Positions 55,853 to 64,000 of a stretch of 64,000 bases of DNA are shown piece by piece. The translations under genes were made by a program, and so were the position numbers. The notes below the pieces were generated by a model that was not told the DNA's origin, ran no database searches, and saw only the letters and a program-made list of their open reading frames with translations. How positions within the stretch are numbered: position 1 is the first letter of the stretch; each line of letters begins with the position of its first letter. Source of the DNA: Dickeya fangzhongdai. Lineage in GTDB: Bacteria; Pseudomonadota; Gammaproteobacteria; Enterobacterales; Enterobacteriaceae. The DNA lies in NCBI RefSeq assembly GCF_002812485.1, contig NZ_CP025003.1, positions 1,612,001 through 1,676,000 of the forward strand. Reading direction: 5' to 3'.

Positions 55853-58800
55853 ATGTTAGGGAAAGATATATTGAACCTGAATAATGGGTCGAGTGATATT
55901 GCGATTGTCGGAATGGCCAGCCATTTCCCCGATGCCGCCAGCCTGCATGATTTTTGGCGCAATATAAATGGGAAAAGGAGTTCCATTACCGATATCGATA
56001 CCCTGCCGGGAGACGATTATTGGTATAAAGACGATTTTTATCACCCCGACCCTACGCAGGCGGATAAAACCTACGGCCACAAGGCCGGTTTTATTCAGCC
56101 GATTGATTTTGACCCGGTGGAATTTAAGATTCCGCCCGCGATTGTCGACTCTATCGGCACCGCGCAGTTATTTGCGCTGTACGTTGCCAAACAGGCGATG
56201 GAGGATGCCGGTCTGGTTGGGGACGGCAGCTCGGTTGACCGCGATCGCATCGGCGTGATTCTGGGCGGGAGCGGTAACGGCAATACCTCATTCTCGTTGG
56301 CGGCCCGCCAGCAAGCGCCTTATCTGCGCCGCATCATGGTCAAGTCCGGGCTGTCGGAAGCGGTTGCCAATGAGGTGATTAACCGCGTTCACGACCTGTA
56401 TCTGGAATGGAATGAAGACAGCTTCCCCGGTTTTCTGGGCAATGTGGCCTGCGGTCGTATCGCTAGCTACTTTGATCTCGGCGGCACCTCCTACATGGTG
56501 GATGCGGCCTGCGCCAGTAGCCTGGCCGCTATCAAGTCGGCGGTGGGCGAACTGCAATCCGGCAGTTGCGACGCGGTGCTGACCGGCGGCGTCAATCTGG
56601 AGAACTCGGCCTTCTCGTTCCTGTGCTTTAGCAAAACCCCCGCGCTCTCCAAAAGCAACCTGTCGCGCCCGTTCGATCAGCAGTCGGATGGCATCATGCT
56701 GGGGGACGGCGTCGGGATGCTGGTGCTAAAACGCCTGGAAGATGCCGAACTGAACGGCGATCGGATCTACGCGGTGCTGAAAGCGGTGGAAGCGTCCAGC
56801 GACGGCCGGGCGAAAAGCATCTTCGCGCCGCGTTACGAAGGGCAGGTAAAAGCGATTCATCGCGCCTACCAGCGTGCCGGGATCGCGCCGTCGGATATCC
56901 AACTGGTGGAGGCGCACGGTACCGGCACGGCGTCTGGCGATAACACCGAACTGAAAAGCCTCGGCGCGGTGTTCGGCGAGATGGCGCTGGCGCCCAAGTC
57001 GATCGCGCTTGGCAGCGTTAAGTCGCAAATCGGTCATACCCGCTGCGCAGCGGGCGCGGCGTCGATGATCAAGGTGGCGATGGCGTTATCCCACAAGGTG
57101 CTGCCGCCGACCATCAACGTCGAACAGCCGTGTGACGCGGTGGCCGACAAGCACTCGGCCTTCTATGCCAATACCGATGCGCGCCCCTGGCTGCGTCCGG
57201 CGAATAATGCCCCGCGTCGCGCCGCATTGAGCGCTTTTGGATTTGGCGGCACCAACTTCCATGCGGTGCTGGAAGAATATGAGCGCGAGCCGCAGGGGCG
57301 CTACCGTCTCAACGACCTGCCCGCCACGCTGCTGTTCCAGGCCGAGACGCCCGATGCGCTGCTGACCGTCTGCCAGGCGGCTGCGGCGCAGGTTGCCGCG
57401 TCGTCGCCGGACATCATGTTGCGCGAACACCTCCGACAGCAGGATCCGGAAGCGTTGCCGGCGGAACACGCCAGACTGCTGTTTGTGGTGGAGGATGCCG
57501 GACAGGTGGCGTCGTTCCTTGATTCGGCGATCAAACAGCTCTCCCGTCAGCGCGAACAAGGGTGGGAGCATCCGGTCGGTATTTACTATCAGCCGCACGC
57601 GAAGGCGACGGCGGGAACGGTAGTCGCGATGTTTCCGGGGCAGGGCTCCCAGTATGTCAACATGGGGCGCGGCGTGGCCGTGGATTTTCCTGAACTGCGC
57701 CAGACGCTGGAAACGCTCGATACCCTGGCGCAGGACGACAACCTGCCCGCGCTCTCTCCGGTTATCTACCCGATTCCGGTATTTAACGATATTGAACGGC
57801 AGAAGCAGCAGCAACGCCTGACGGAAACCGCCAACGCCCAGCCGGCTATCGGCGCCATCAGCGCCGGTTACTACAATTTGCTGAAGAACATCGGATTCAA
57901 AGCGGATTTCTTCTGCGGTCATAGCTACGGCGAGGTTACCGCGCTGTGGGCCGCCGGCGCATTGTCGGACGATGATTTTTACCGGGTGTCGCTGGCTCGC
58001 GGGCAAGCGGCGGCGTTAGCCAGCAAGCCGGGGGATAATCAGGATGCCGGCGCGATGCTGGCCGCGTCGCTCAGCGCCGCCGAGCGTGAAGCCATTCTGG
58101 CCGCGTATCCGGATATCGTCATCGCCAACGACAACTCGTCTTCTCAGGTGGTATTTGGCGGCGCCAGCGATCAGATCCGCCAATTGCACCAGCAGTTGGA
58201 AGCGAAAAAAGTCCATTGCCGCCTGTTGCAGGTCTCGGCCGCGTTTCATACCCGCTACATCGCCGCCGCGGCAACGCCGTTTCGCCAGAAGCTGGCGGCG
58301 GTGAGTTTTCAGGCCCCGCACGGCGCGCTGTATTCCACCGCGCTGGCGCAGGCTTATCCCGATACGCCGGCGGCCATCACCGAGGTGCTGGCTAACCAAC
58401 TGATTCAGCCGGTGCTGTTCCGCCAGACCATCGAAGCCCTCTATCAGCAAGGCGGGCGGCTGTTTATCGAGATTGGCCCGAAAGGCGTTCTTGGCAAACT
58501 GGTGGCGGATATTCTCAAGGATCGGCCGCACAGCGTGGTGTCGCTCAACACCAGCGACAAGGGTGAAGAACGCGTACAGCTGTCCCGGGCGATTGCGCGT
58601 CTGGTGGCTGAAGGGCTGCCGCTGACCGCTTTCGATCGCTATGCCCGTCCGGCGCCGCTACCGTCGCGTAAACGCAGCAGCGTCAGCGTGCGCTTGAACG
58701 GCGGCTTTTTCCTGTCGGCGAAAAACCGCGCCCGTCGCCAGAACGCCCTGCGCGATGGCGATACCCGCGTGGTGGATCAGTTCATCGCCCAGCGCGCCGC

Positions 58801-61800
58801 CGTTGCTACCCCGTCGAAAGCGGATACCCGTCCCAGCGCCAATGTCAGTCCCAGTACCGATGTGTTAAAGACCGAGGTTTTAAAGGCAGACGTTCTAAAA
58901 ACAGATGCGTTAAAAACAGCGGCTCCCCAAACAGCGGTGCTACCGACCGAGACGTTGACGACCGGCATCGGCCCGTCGGCAACATCCGTACCCGCCCCCC
59001 AGGCGCCTGCTTCAAGGACGCAGGAAACAGGAAAACCATCTTTACCTACCTCAGAGAGAGATACTGTAATGGAAAACAAGGCTCCCTTGACGCACAGTCA
59101 CGATAACGGCAATTTGCACGGCCTGCTAACTGCCCAGCAGGTGATGAGTCAACTGCATCAGCAATTCCAGACCAACCAGAAGGAGTACATCTCGTTGCTG
59201 GAGTCGTTGCTGAACAAGCAGTTCACTTTGCTGGACAAATATCCCGATCACCAGAACCTGCCGCATATGCTGACCAGTCTGGGCCAGAGCGTTCAGTTGC
59301 TGAACAAAAATCTGGAGCTGTACCACGCCAATCATGAGCGTTATTTCGCCACCCAGCAGGATCTGTTTGACGTAAACGATAATCACAATGCGGTCTTGCA
59401 ACCTCGTCGTGCGGTAATTGCCGCGCCAGTATCAGGGAACAACGTCCTGTCCGTCACCGCCGTTCCGGTAACGGCGCCCGCGGTTGCCGCGCCGGTGCCG
59501 GCGGCGGTTGTAACGCCGGTTGCACCGGTTGTCGCCAGCGCGCCATCGCTGCCTGTCATCCCCGAGCCGGTGGTGACGGCTAGCCCGGCGCCGGTCGCCG
59601 CACCCGCCGCCGCACCGGCTGCGGTTCAGGACAGCGCGCCGGTTGTTGCTGCTGCCGCTGCGCCAGCCGCTAAGGTGCTGACGGCGGAAGAAGAAGAGCA
59701 AGTCGCCCGTTTTGAGGCGATCCAGGTGGCAGAGATCACCGCCAAACTGATTGCGATCGTCAGTGACCGCACCGGTTATCCGCAGGACATGATTGACGGC
59801 GAGATGGATCTGGAAGCCGATCTGGGCATCGACTCCATCAAGCGTCTGGAAATCTTCGGCGCGATGTTCGATGCCTTCTCCGCTGATGCGGGCGTCTATC
59901 ACGACGCTTCCAAGAACAAAGATCTGGAAACGCTGGATATCGAAGCCCTCAGCAACATCAACAAAATGTCCGATTTCTTCATGGGCATGATCGCAGAAAT
60001 TATCGCCGATATTCGCGGCGGCGGAACGCCAGAGGGTGAAACCGAGTCGGCGCGCGAGTTCTTCGTGGAAGACAACCTGCGTGAATCGGAAGCCAAAGAC
60101 GGCCGCGATACCGGTTCTGAGGCGACGCTGCGTTCGCTGGGCTTTGTCACCACCACCACGGTGGACAATACGGTAAAAAAGCCGCTAGCTGAATCACACG
60201 CTACTGGTGTGATTCAGCCGACCACAGCTCAATTCGCCGCGTCTACCGTTGACGCCGCGATCGTCGAAACGCCGGTTGCCGACACGCATGGCGTCGGGCG
60301 TTATGACGTCGTTCAACAGCCGTTACCGTTGCCGGATCGCCTGCCGCAGGCGTTTGCGACAGCGCGAACCTGGCTGGTTGTCGACGAAGAGGGGCAAACG
60401 CCGACGGCGTTATTGCAGCAACTGGCGCAACACGGTCAGCGTACCGTATGGATGACGGTGTTGCCGGCCGCGCCGAAAGGGAAAAAACGCAAGAAAAGCA
60501 GCGCCGCGCTGACTCTGGTCCAGCCGGACGAGGTGGCGCTTGACGACGCCATCACCACGCTGGAGGCGCAGCATGGCGCCATTGGCGGCGTGATTTACCT
60601 GCAGGCGGCGCGCCCGGCGGTCAAACAGCTGCGGGACGTGTTCCGGCCGCAGGACTACAGCGCCGTCGAGACGCTGTTCCTGCTGGCCCGCCGCCTGCAA
60701 CCGTCGCTGACTCAGGCCGACAACGGGTATTTTCTGGTGGCGGCGCGCGGGGACGGTGAACTGGGCACCGCACAGCGTCAGATGCTGCCGGTGGTGACCG
60801 GCGGCGTTACCGGCCTGACTAAGGCGCTGAATATCGAATGGAAATCGGTATTTTGCCGCACGGTGGATATCGCCGCGTCGCTGGGCGACGAGGCGGTGGC
60901 GCGCATCGTCTGCGAAGAGTTGCAGGATAGCAACCAGACGATCGGCGAGGTCGGTCGGCCCGCGGGCGGCGAGCGCATGACGCTGGCATTACGCCCGGCC
61001 GCCGCCGCGCTGACGGCGGGCGAAAGCGCGGTGACGGCACAGGATGTGTTCGTCGTCACCGGCGGCGCCAGAGGCATTACCGCCGGCTGCGTGCAGGCGC
61101 TGGCGCAGGGCGTACCCGCCACGTTCATTCTGCTGGGCCGGACCGACATCGACGCGCCCCTGCCGGAATGGGCGGTGGGCGCACAGACGCCGGAGGCCAG
61201 GAAGGCCGCGGCCATCGCCAGCCTGCAACAGCAGCATGTGCAGCCGACGCCGGTGAAAATCAGCGCCATGTTGAGCGGACTGGAGCACAACGACGAGGTG
61301 CGCCGAACGCTGCTGGCTATCGAACAGCGCGGGGCGAAGGCGGTGTACCGCCAGTGCGATATCACCAACAGGGACCAGCTTGCCGCTATTCTCGCCGACG
61401 TCGCGGCGCAGTATGGCGCCGTGACCGGCATCATTCACGGCGCGGGCAATCTGGCTGATAAACGCATCGAGAAGAAGACGCTGGGCGACTTGCGTTCGGT
61501 CTTCGACGTCAAGGTGCGCGGGCTGGAAAACCTGTTGCAGGTGGTGGAACCCAGCCAACTGCGCCAGGTAATCCTGTTCTCGTCGGTGTCGGGGTTCTTC
61601 GGCAACGCGGGGCAGACCGACTATGCGCTGGCAAACGAGATCCTCAACAAGTTCAGCTGGCTGCCGCTGGCCGGGAAGCATCGTCCGGTATTGCGCGCCA
61701 TCAACTGGGGACCGTGGGACGGGGGGATGGTCAACGACACCCTGAAGCGGGCTTACGATGCGCAAAACATGATCATCATTCCGGCGGCGGAAGGGTATCG

Positions 61801-62761
61801 CCGCTTCCTGGATGAGTTCTGCGATGGCGCGACCCGGCAGGTCGCCATTGGCGGCGCCAGTTACCGGGCGGTGCAGACGGTCAAAGCGCTGGGGCCGGGG
61901 GAAACGGTACAGCGGCATCTGCTGGCGCAGCATAACCCGTTCCTGCTGCACCATGTCATCAACGATAAGCCGGTACTGCCCGCCACGGCGGCGATTGCCT
62001 GGATGTCGCACGTCGCCGCGGAACGTTTCCCCGGCTATCGGGTGACCGCGGTGGACGCCTTTTCGGTACTGAAAGGCATCGTGTTTGACGGTAGCCAGCG
62101 CGAGGACTGGCAGGTGCAGTGGCAGCCCACCGCCGGCTATCAGCCGGGCGATGAGGCGCTGGCGCTGGAGATGGTGATTCTCAACGATCACGGCGAGAAA
62201 CACTATCAGGCGAAACTGACGCTCGGCATCAAGGCGCCGGCTTCGCAACAGCAGCGGGTGACGGTGGATCTGAACCAGCGAATCGGGCTGGAGCAGCCGG
62301 TGTACGGCGATATGCGGCAGGGCAGCCTGTTGTTTCACGGCGAAGCGTTCCGCGGCATTCACGAACGGGTAAGCATTGACGATGAAAGCCTGACGCTGTT
62401 CTGCCGGCTGCCGGAGGCGACGACCACCGGGCAATTCGCCACCACGGCGTTCGATTTCTTCGTCCATGACGTCGGCCTGCAACTGCCGTTGATGTGGCTG
62501 ATGCTGCGTTCCGACAAGGCGGGTTTGCCGTCGGCCATTGGCCGCATTGAACATCTTGCGCCGGTACCGGCCGGTGTGCCGTTCTTTGCCTCGATGCGTA
62601 TCGTTAAACAAACGCTGTCGTCGTTTATTACCGATATCGTCCTGCATGATGAACAGGGGCATATTTACAGCCGGTTAAGTCAGGTGGAATTTACCGCGTC
62701 ATCAGCATTAAGGAAATTATTCTGCTATTCGCAGGCCGAGAGCGTCATCGCAAATAAATGA
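55853..62761 (+). CDS. PfaA-like synthase KS-AT-ACP-KR-DH (zeamine type)
   Basis: 2302 residues from ATG 55853 (AAGAGGGA upstream); 25 further codons upstream lack an RBS. Ketosynthase about 15-470 with Cys 220 (DAACASS), His 355 (AHGTGT) and His 395 (IGHTRCAAG). Acyltransferase about 580-910 with FPGQGSQ and Ser 691 (GHSYGE). A Pro/Ala-rich linker region (about 930-1270) is followed by one ACP with Ser 1328 in LGIDSIKRLEIF. Ketoreductase with GGARGITAG at 1737 and Tyr 1924 (TDYALANEI). C-terminal hot-dog dehydratase-like domain (HHVINDKPVLPATAAIAW). PfaA enzymes of EPA/DHA synthesis have the same order but usually several tandem ACPs. The single ACP and the neighbours fit the zeamine synthase (zmn10/ZmsA-like). 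Confidence 0.9.
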   Translation: MLGKDILNLNNGSSDIAIVGMASHFPDAASLHDFWRNINGKRSSITDIDTLPGDDYWYKDDFYHPDPTQADKTYGHKAGFIQPIDFDPVEFKIPPAIVDSIGTAQLFALYVAKQAMEDAGLVGDGSSVDRDRIGVILGGSGNGNTSFSLAARQQAPYLRRIMVKSGLSEAVANEVINRVHDLYLEWNEDSFPGFLGNVACGRIASYFDLGGTSYMVDAACASSLAAIKSAVGELQSGSCDAVLTGGVNLENSAFSFLCFSKTPALSKSNLSRPFDQQSDGIMLGDGVGMLVLKRLEDAELNGDRIYAVLKAVEASSDGRAKSIFAPRYEGQVKAIHRAYQRAGIAPSDIQLVEAHGTGTASGDNTELKSLGAVFGEMALAPKSIALGSVKSQIGHTRCAAGAASMIKVAMALSHKVLPPTINVEQPCDAVADKHSAFYANTDARPWLRPANNAPRRAALSAFGFGGTNFHAVLEEYEREPQGRYRLNDLPATLLFQAETPDALLTVCQAAAAQVAASSPDIMLREHLRQQDPEALPAEHARLLFVVEDAGQVASFLDSAIKQLSRQREQGWEHPVGIYYQPHAKATAGTVVAMFPGQGSQYVNMGRGVAVDFPELRQTLETLDTLAQDDNLPALSPVIYPIPVFNDIERQKQQQRLTETANAQPAIGAISAGYYNLLKNIGFKADFFCGHSYGEVTALWAAGALSDDDFYRVSLARGQAAALASKPGDNQDAGAMLAASLSAAEREAILAAYPDIVIANDNSSSQVVFGGASDQIRQLHQQLEAKKVHCRLLQVSAAFHTRYIAAAATPFRQKLAAVSFQAPHGALYSTALAQAYPDTPAAITEVLANQLIQPVLFRQTIEALYQQGGRLFIEIGPKGVLGKLVADILKDRPHSVVSLNTSDKGEERVQLSRAIARLVAEGLPLTAFDRYARPAPLPSRKRSSVSVRLNGGFFLSAKNRARRQNALRDGDTRVVDQFIAQRAAVATPSKADTRPSANVSPSTDVLKTEVLKADVLKTDALKTAAPQTAVLPTETLTTGIGPSATSVPAPQAPASRTQETGKPSLPTSERDTVMENKAPLTHSHDNGNLHGLLTAQQVMSQLHQQFQTNQKEYISLLESLLNKQFTLLDKYPDHQNLPHMLTSLGQSVQLLNKNLELYHANHERYFATQQDLFDVNDNHNAVLQPRRAVIAAPVSGNNVLSVTAVPVTAPAVAAPVPAAVVTPVAPVVASAPSLPVIPEPVVTASPAPVAAPAAAPAAVQDSAPVVAAAAAPAAKVLTAEEEEQVARFEAIQVAEITAKLIAIVSDRTGYPQDMIDGEMDLEADLGIDSIKRLEIFGAMFDAFSADAGVYHDASKNKDLETLDIEALSNINKMSDFFMGMIAEIIADIRGGGTPEGETESAREFFVEDNLRESEAKDGRDTGSEATLRSLGFVTTTTVDNTVKKPLAESHATGVIQPTTAQFAASTVDAAIVETPVADTHGVGRYDVVQQPLPLPDRLPQAFATARTWLVVDEEGQTPTALLQQLAQHGQRTVWMTVLPAAPKGKKRKKSSAALTLVQPDEVALDDAITTLEAQHGAIGGVIYLQAARPAVKQLRDVFRPQDYSAVETLFLLARRLQPSLTQADNGYFLVAARGDGELGTAQRQMLPVVTGGVTGLTKALNIEWKSVFCRTVDIAASLGDEAVARIVCEELQDSNQTIGEVGRPAGGERMTLALRPAAAALTAGESAVTAQDVFVVTGGARGITAGCVQALAQGVPATFILLGRTDIDAPLPEWAVGAQTPEARKAAAIASLQQQHVQPTPVKISAMLSGLEHNDEVRRTLLAIEQRGAKAVYRQCDITNRDQLAAILADVAAQYGAVTGIIHGAGNLADKRIEKKTLGDLRSVFDVKVRGLENLLQVVEPSQLRQVILFSSVSGFFGNAGQTDYALANEILNKFSWLPLAGKHRPVLRAINWGPWDGGMVNDTLKRAYDAQNMIIIPAAEGYRRFLDEFCDGATRQVAIGGASYRAVQTVKALGPGETVQRHLLAQHNPFLLHHVINDKPVLPATAAIAWMSHVAAERFPGYRVTAVDAFSVLKGIVFDGSQREDWQVQWQPTAGYQPGDEALALEMVILNDHGEKHYQAKLTLGIKAPASQQQRVTVDLNQRIGLEQPVYGDMRQGSLLFHGEAFRGIHERVSIDDESLTLFCRLPEATTTGQFATTAFDFFVHDVGLQLPLMWLMLRSDKAGLPSAIGRIEHLAPVPAGVPFFASMRIVKQTLSSFITDIVLHDEQGHIYSRLSQVEFTASSALRKLFCYSQAESVIANK
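58848..58926 (+). repeat. Repeats coding for VLKT-type linker units
   Basis: Inside the synthase gene, four 15-18 bp units encode TDVLKTEVLKADVLKTDALK between the AT and ACP regions. It looks like slipped-strand expansion of a linker. Confidence 0.7.
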
Positions 62762-62906
62762 CCGTTTAATTAAATCGAGCCAACCGGTTCCTGAATAGAT
62801 GCCCAATAGATTTCGAGTTGCAGCCAAAGCGGCTGCGACTTAAAAGATGAAGGGCATGCGTGAGCATATTCAGGATCCCCGGCTGATATTCAGGAGTGAT
62901 GTTTTC
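62762..62906. other. Short gap between the two synthase genes
   Basis: 145 bp with no gene. CAGGAG near 62891 serves the next ATG. No strong terminator, so the two synthase genes are probably one transcript. Confidence 0.5.
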
Positions 62907-64000
62907 ATGGAACCGATAGCCATCGTTGGGCTGGGATGCCTGTTTCCTGGCGCGGATAACCCTATGGCGTACTGGGAAAACCTATGCCGGCAGAAGGATA
63001 GCGCCTCGCCTGTGTCCGAACAGGAGTTGGGAACGTCGCCGGATAATTATTATCATCCGGTGCCAGGCACTGCCGATAAGATTAATTACAATCGCAACGG
63101 TTATGTCAGGGATTTTATATTTAATTCTGAGGGGTATTATTTATCGCCCGACGAATTGAATTCTCTGGATGCATTATTTAAATGGACCCTGTATGCCGCA
63201 GAACAGGCGCTGAGTCATAGCGGGTATCGCCATAATGAAGCACTCCTGAAAAAGACCGGGTTAATTATCGGTAATATCGGCATGCCGACGCATGCGGTAA
63301 AACGTTTGATGACGCCTTTTTATCATCAATTGCTGCAGCCCTATATTCAGACGCTGCTCCATCGCCCGGATTTCCGGTTTGACGCTATCTGGCCGCCGGC
63401 CGCGTATGATGACGCCAACCTGATCACCGGCGGCCATAACGCCACCGTGGCGGCGCTGGCGCTGGGGCTGGCCGGGCCGAGCTTCGCCCTCGACGCCGCC
63501 TGTTCGTCGGCGCTGTACGCCATCAAACTGGCGTCGGATTATCTGGAAAGCGGCAAGGCCGACCTGATGCTGGCCGGGGCGGTGTGCCACGCCGATCACA
63601 TTTACATCAATCACGGCTTCAACGTGCTGCAGGCGTTCCCCAAACAGGGGATCTCGATTCCGTTCGACCGCGCCTCGGAAGGGCTGAAAGCCGGCGAGGG
63701 CGCCGGTATCGTCGCTCTGAAACGTTACCGCGATGCGGTGCGTGATAACGATACCGTCTACGCGGTGATCGAGTCGGTCGGGCTGTCCAATGACGCCGGC
63801 GCCAAGCACATGCTGGTGCCGGATATTCAGGGGCAGCGCACCGCGCTGGCGCGCGCCTATCCGGACGGCGATACCCGCATTGACTATCTGGAATGCCATG
63901 CCACCGGCACCCCGGTCGGCGATCAGGTAGAGCTGGCGTCGGTGGAAGGGTTTTTCGCCACCCACGGCGCGCTTCCGCTGATCGGCGCCAACAAGGCCAA
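62907..64000 (+). CDS. PfaC-like ketosynthase, second synthase subunit (3' end missing)
   Basis: The frame is open to the window end (364 codons). It begins MEPIAIVGLGCLFPGADNP, a classic ketosynthase start. The active-site Cys is residue 199 (DAACSSALYAIK), preceded by LGLAGPSFAL, and the first His is 331 (ECHATGTPVGD). KINYNRNGYVRDFIF and PNYY-like sequence near the N-terminus are as in PfaC/PfaB-type KS domains. PfaC proteins continue with a chain-length-factor domain and dehydratases; the next 64-bp-plus DNA is needed to confirm this. It follows the PfaA-like gene by 145 bp. Confidence 0.85.
   Translation, partial: MEPIAIVGLGCLFPGADNPMAYWENLCRQKDSASPVSEQELGTSPDNYYHPVPGTADKINYNRNGYVRDFIFNSEGYYLSPDELNSLDALFKWTLYAAEQALSHSGYRHNEALLKKTGLIIGNIGMPTHAVKRLMTPFYHQLLQPYIQTLLHRPDFRFDAIWPPAAYDDANLITGGHNATVAALALGLAGPSFALDAACSSALYAIKLASDYLESGKADLMLAGAVCHADHIYINHGFNVLQAFPKQGISIPFDRASEGLKAGEGAGIVALKRYRDAVRDNDTVYAVIESVGLSNDAGAKHMLVPDIQGQRTALARAYPDGDTRIDYLECHATGTPVGDQVELASVEGFFATHGALPLIGANKA

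Noticed and set aside
1..64000. CRISPR arrays, tRNA and rRNA genes
   Set aside because: No regularly spaced short repeats of CRISPR size and no recognisable RNA gene were found when reading the sequence.

Overview
The window looks like the chromosome of a GC-rich enterobacterium. A Dickeya-type soft-rot bacterium is the best guess, inferred from gene content: a VasH/VasI/VasL-type T6SS beside large Rhs genes, ProP, EfeUOB, and the start of a zeamine-type polyunsaturated-fatty-acid-like synthase cluster. Serratia also carries zeamine clusters, so the genus is not proven. No rRNA, tRNA or CRISPR array was seen.

Region 1 (1-13.8 kb) is a polymorphic-toxin island. It opens with the 3' part of a DUF4123 effector-adaptor gene and a full-length Rhs effector with its own immunity gene. 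Two promoterless Rhs C-terminal cassettes follow, each built as conserved Rhs core tail, new toxin, new immunity gene and a near-identical terminator. The three tips look like three different nucleases (GIY-YIG-like, AHH-like HNH, WHH-like HNH). Between cassettes, on the opposite strand, lie intact or cut-down SymE-family genes. Next come an IS3-family element split by an IS110/IS1111-type element, a ParDE toxin-antitoxin pair and another SymE remnant.

Region 2 (14.3-39.0 kb) holds an M20 amidohydrolase and then, after a long AT-rich gap, a T6SS operon on the plus strand: tssB, tssC, tssE, tssF, tssG, tagH (FHA), tssJ, tssK, tssL, tssH (ClpV), vasH (sigma-54 activator), vasI, tssA (VasJ type), tssM and a VasL-type second TssA-like gene. 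A Sel1-repeat lipoprotein and a DKNYY-like secreted protein close it. Hcp (TssD) and VgrG (TssI) are absent here and presumably lie left of the window with the adaptor gene.

Region 3 (39.1-50.0 kb) is metabolic: a minus-strand dgcN-dgcA-dat operon for D-glutamate/D-amino-acid use, a membrane diguanylate cyclase, the efeUOB iron-uptake operon with a candidate Fur box, a small DUF1272 zinc-ribbon-like protein and the osmolyte transporter ProP.

Region 4 (50.5-64.0 kb) is the left part of a secondary-metabolite cluster. A Sfp-type phosphopantetheinyl transferase and a lipoprotein adaptor/ATPase/permease export set lie on the minus strand. On the plus strand are an unrecognised polytopic membrane protein, a PfaA-like synthase (KS-AT-ACP-KR-DH) and the beginning of a PfaC-like ketosynthase that runs off the end. 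The transferase would activate the carrier protein, the synthase would build a long polyketide/fatty chain, and the ABC set would export or detoxify the product.

Several 14-18 bp tandem microduplications sit in intergenic spaces across the window.
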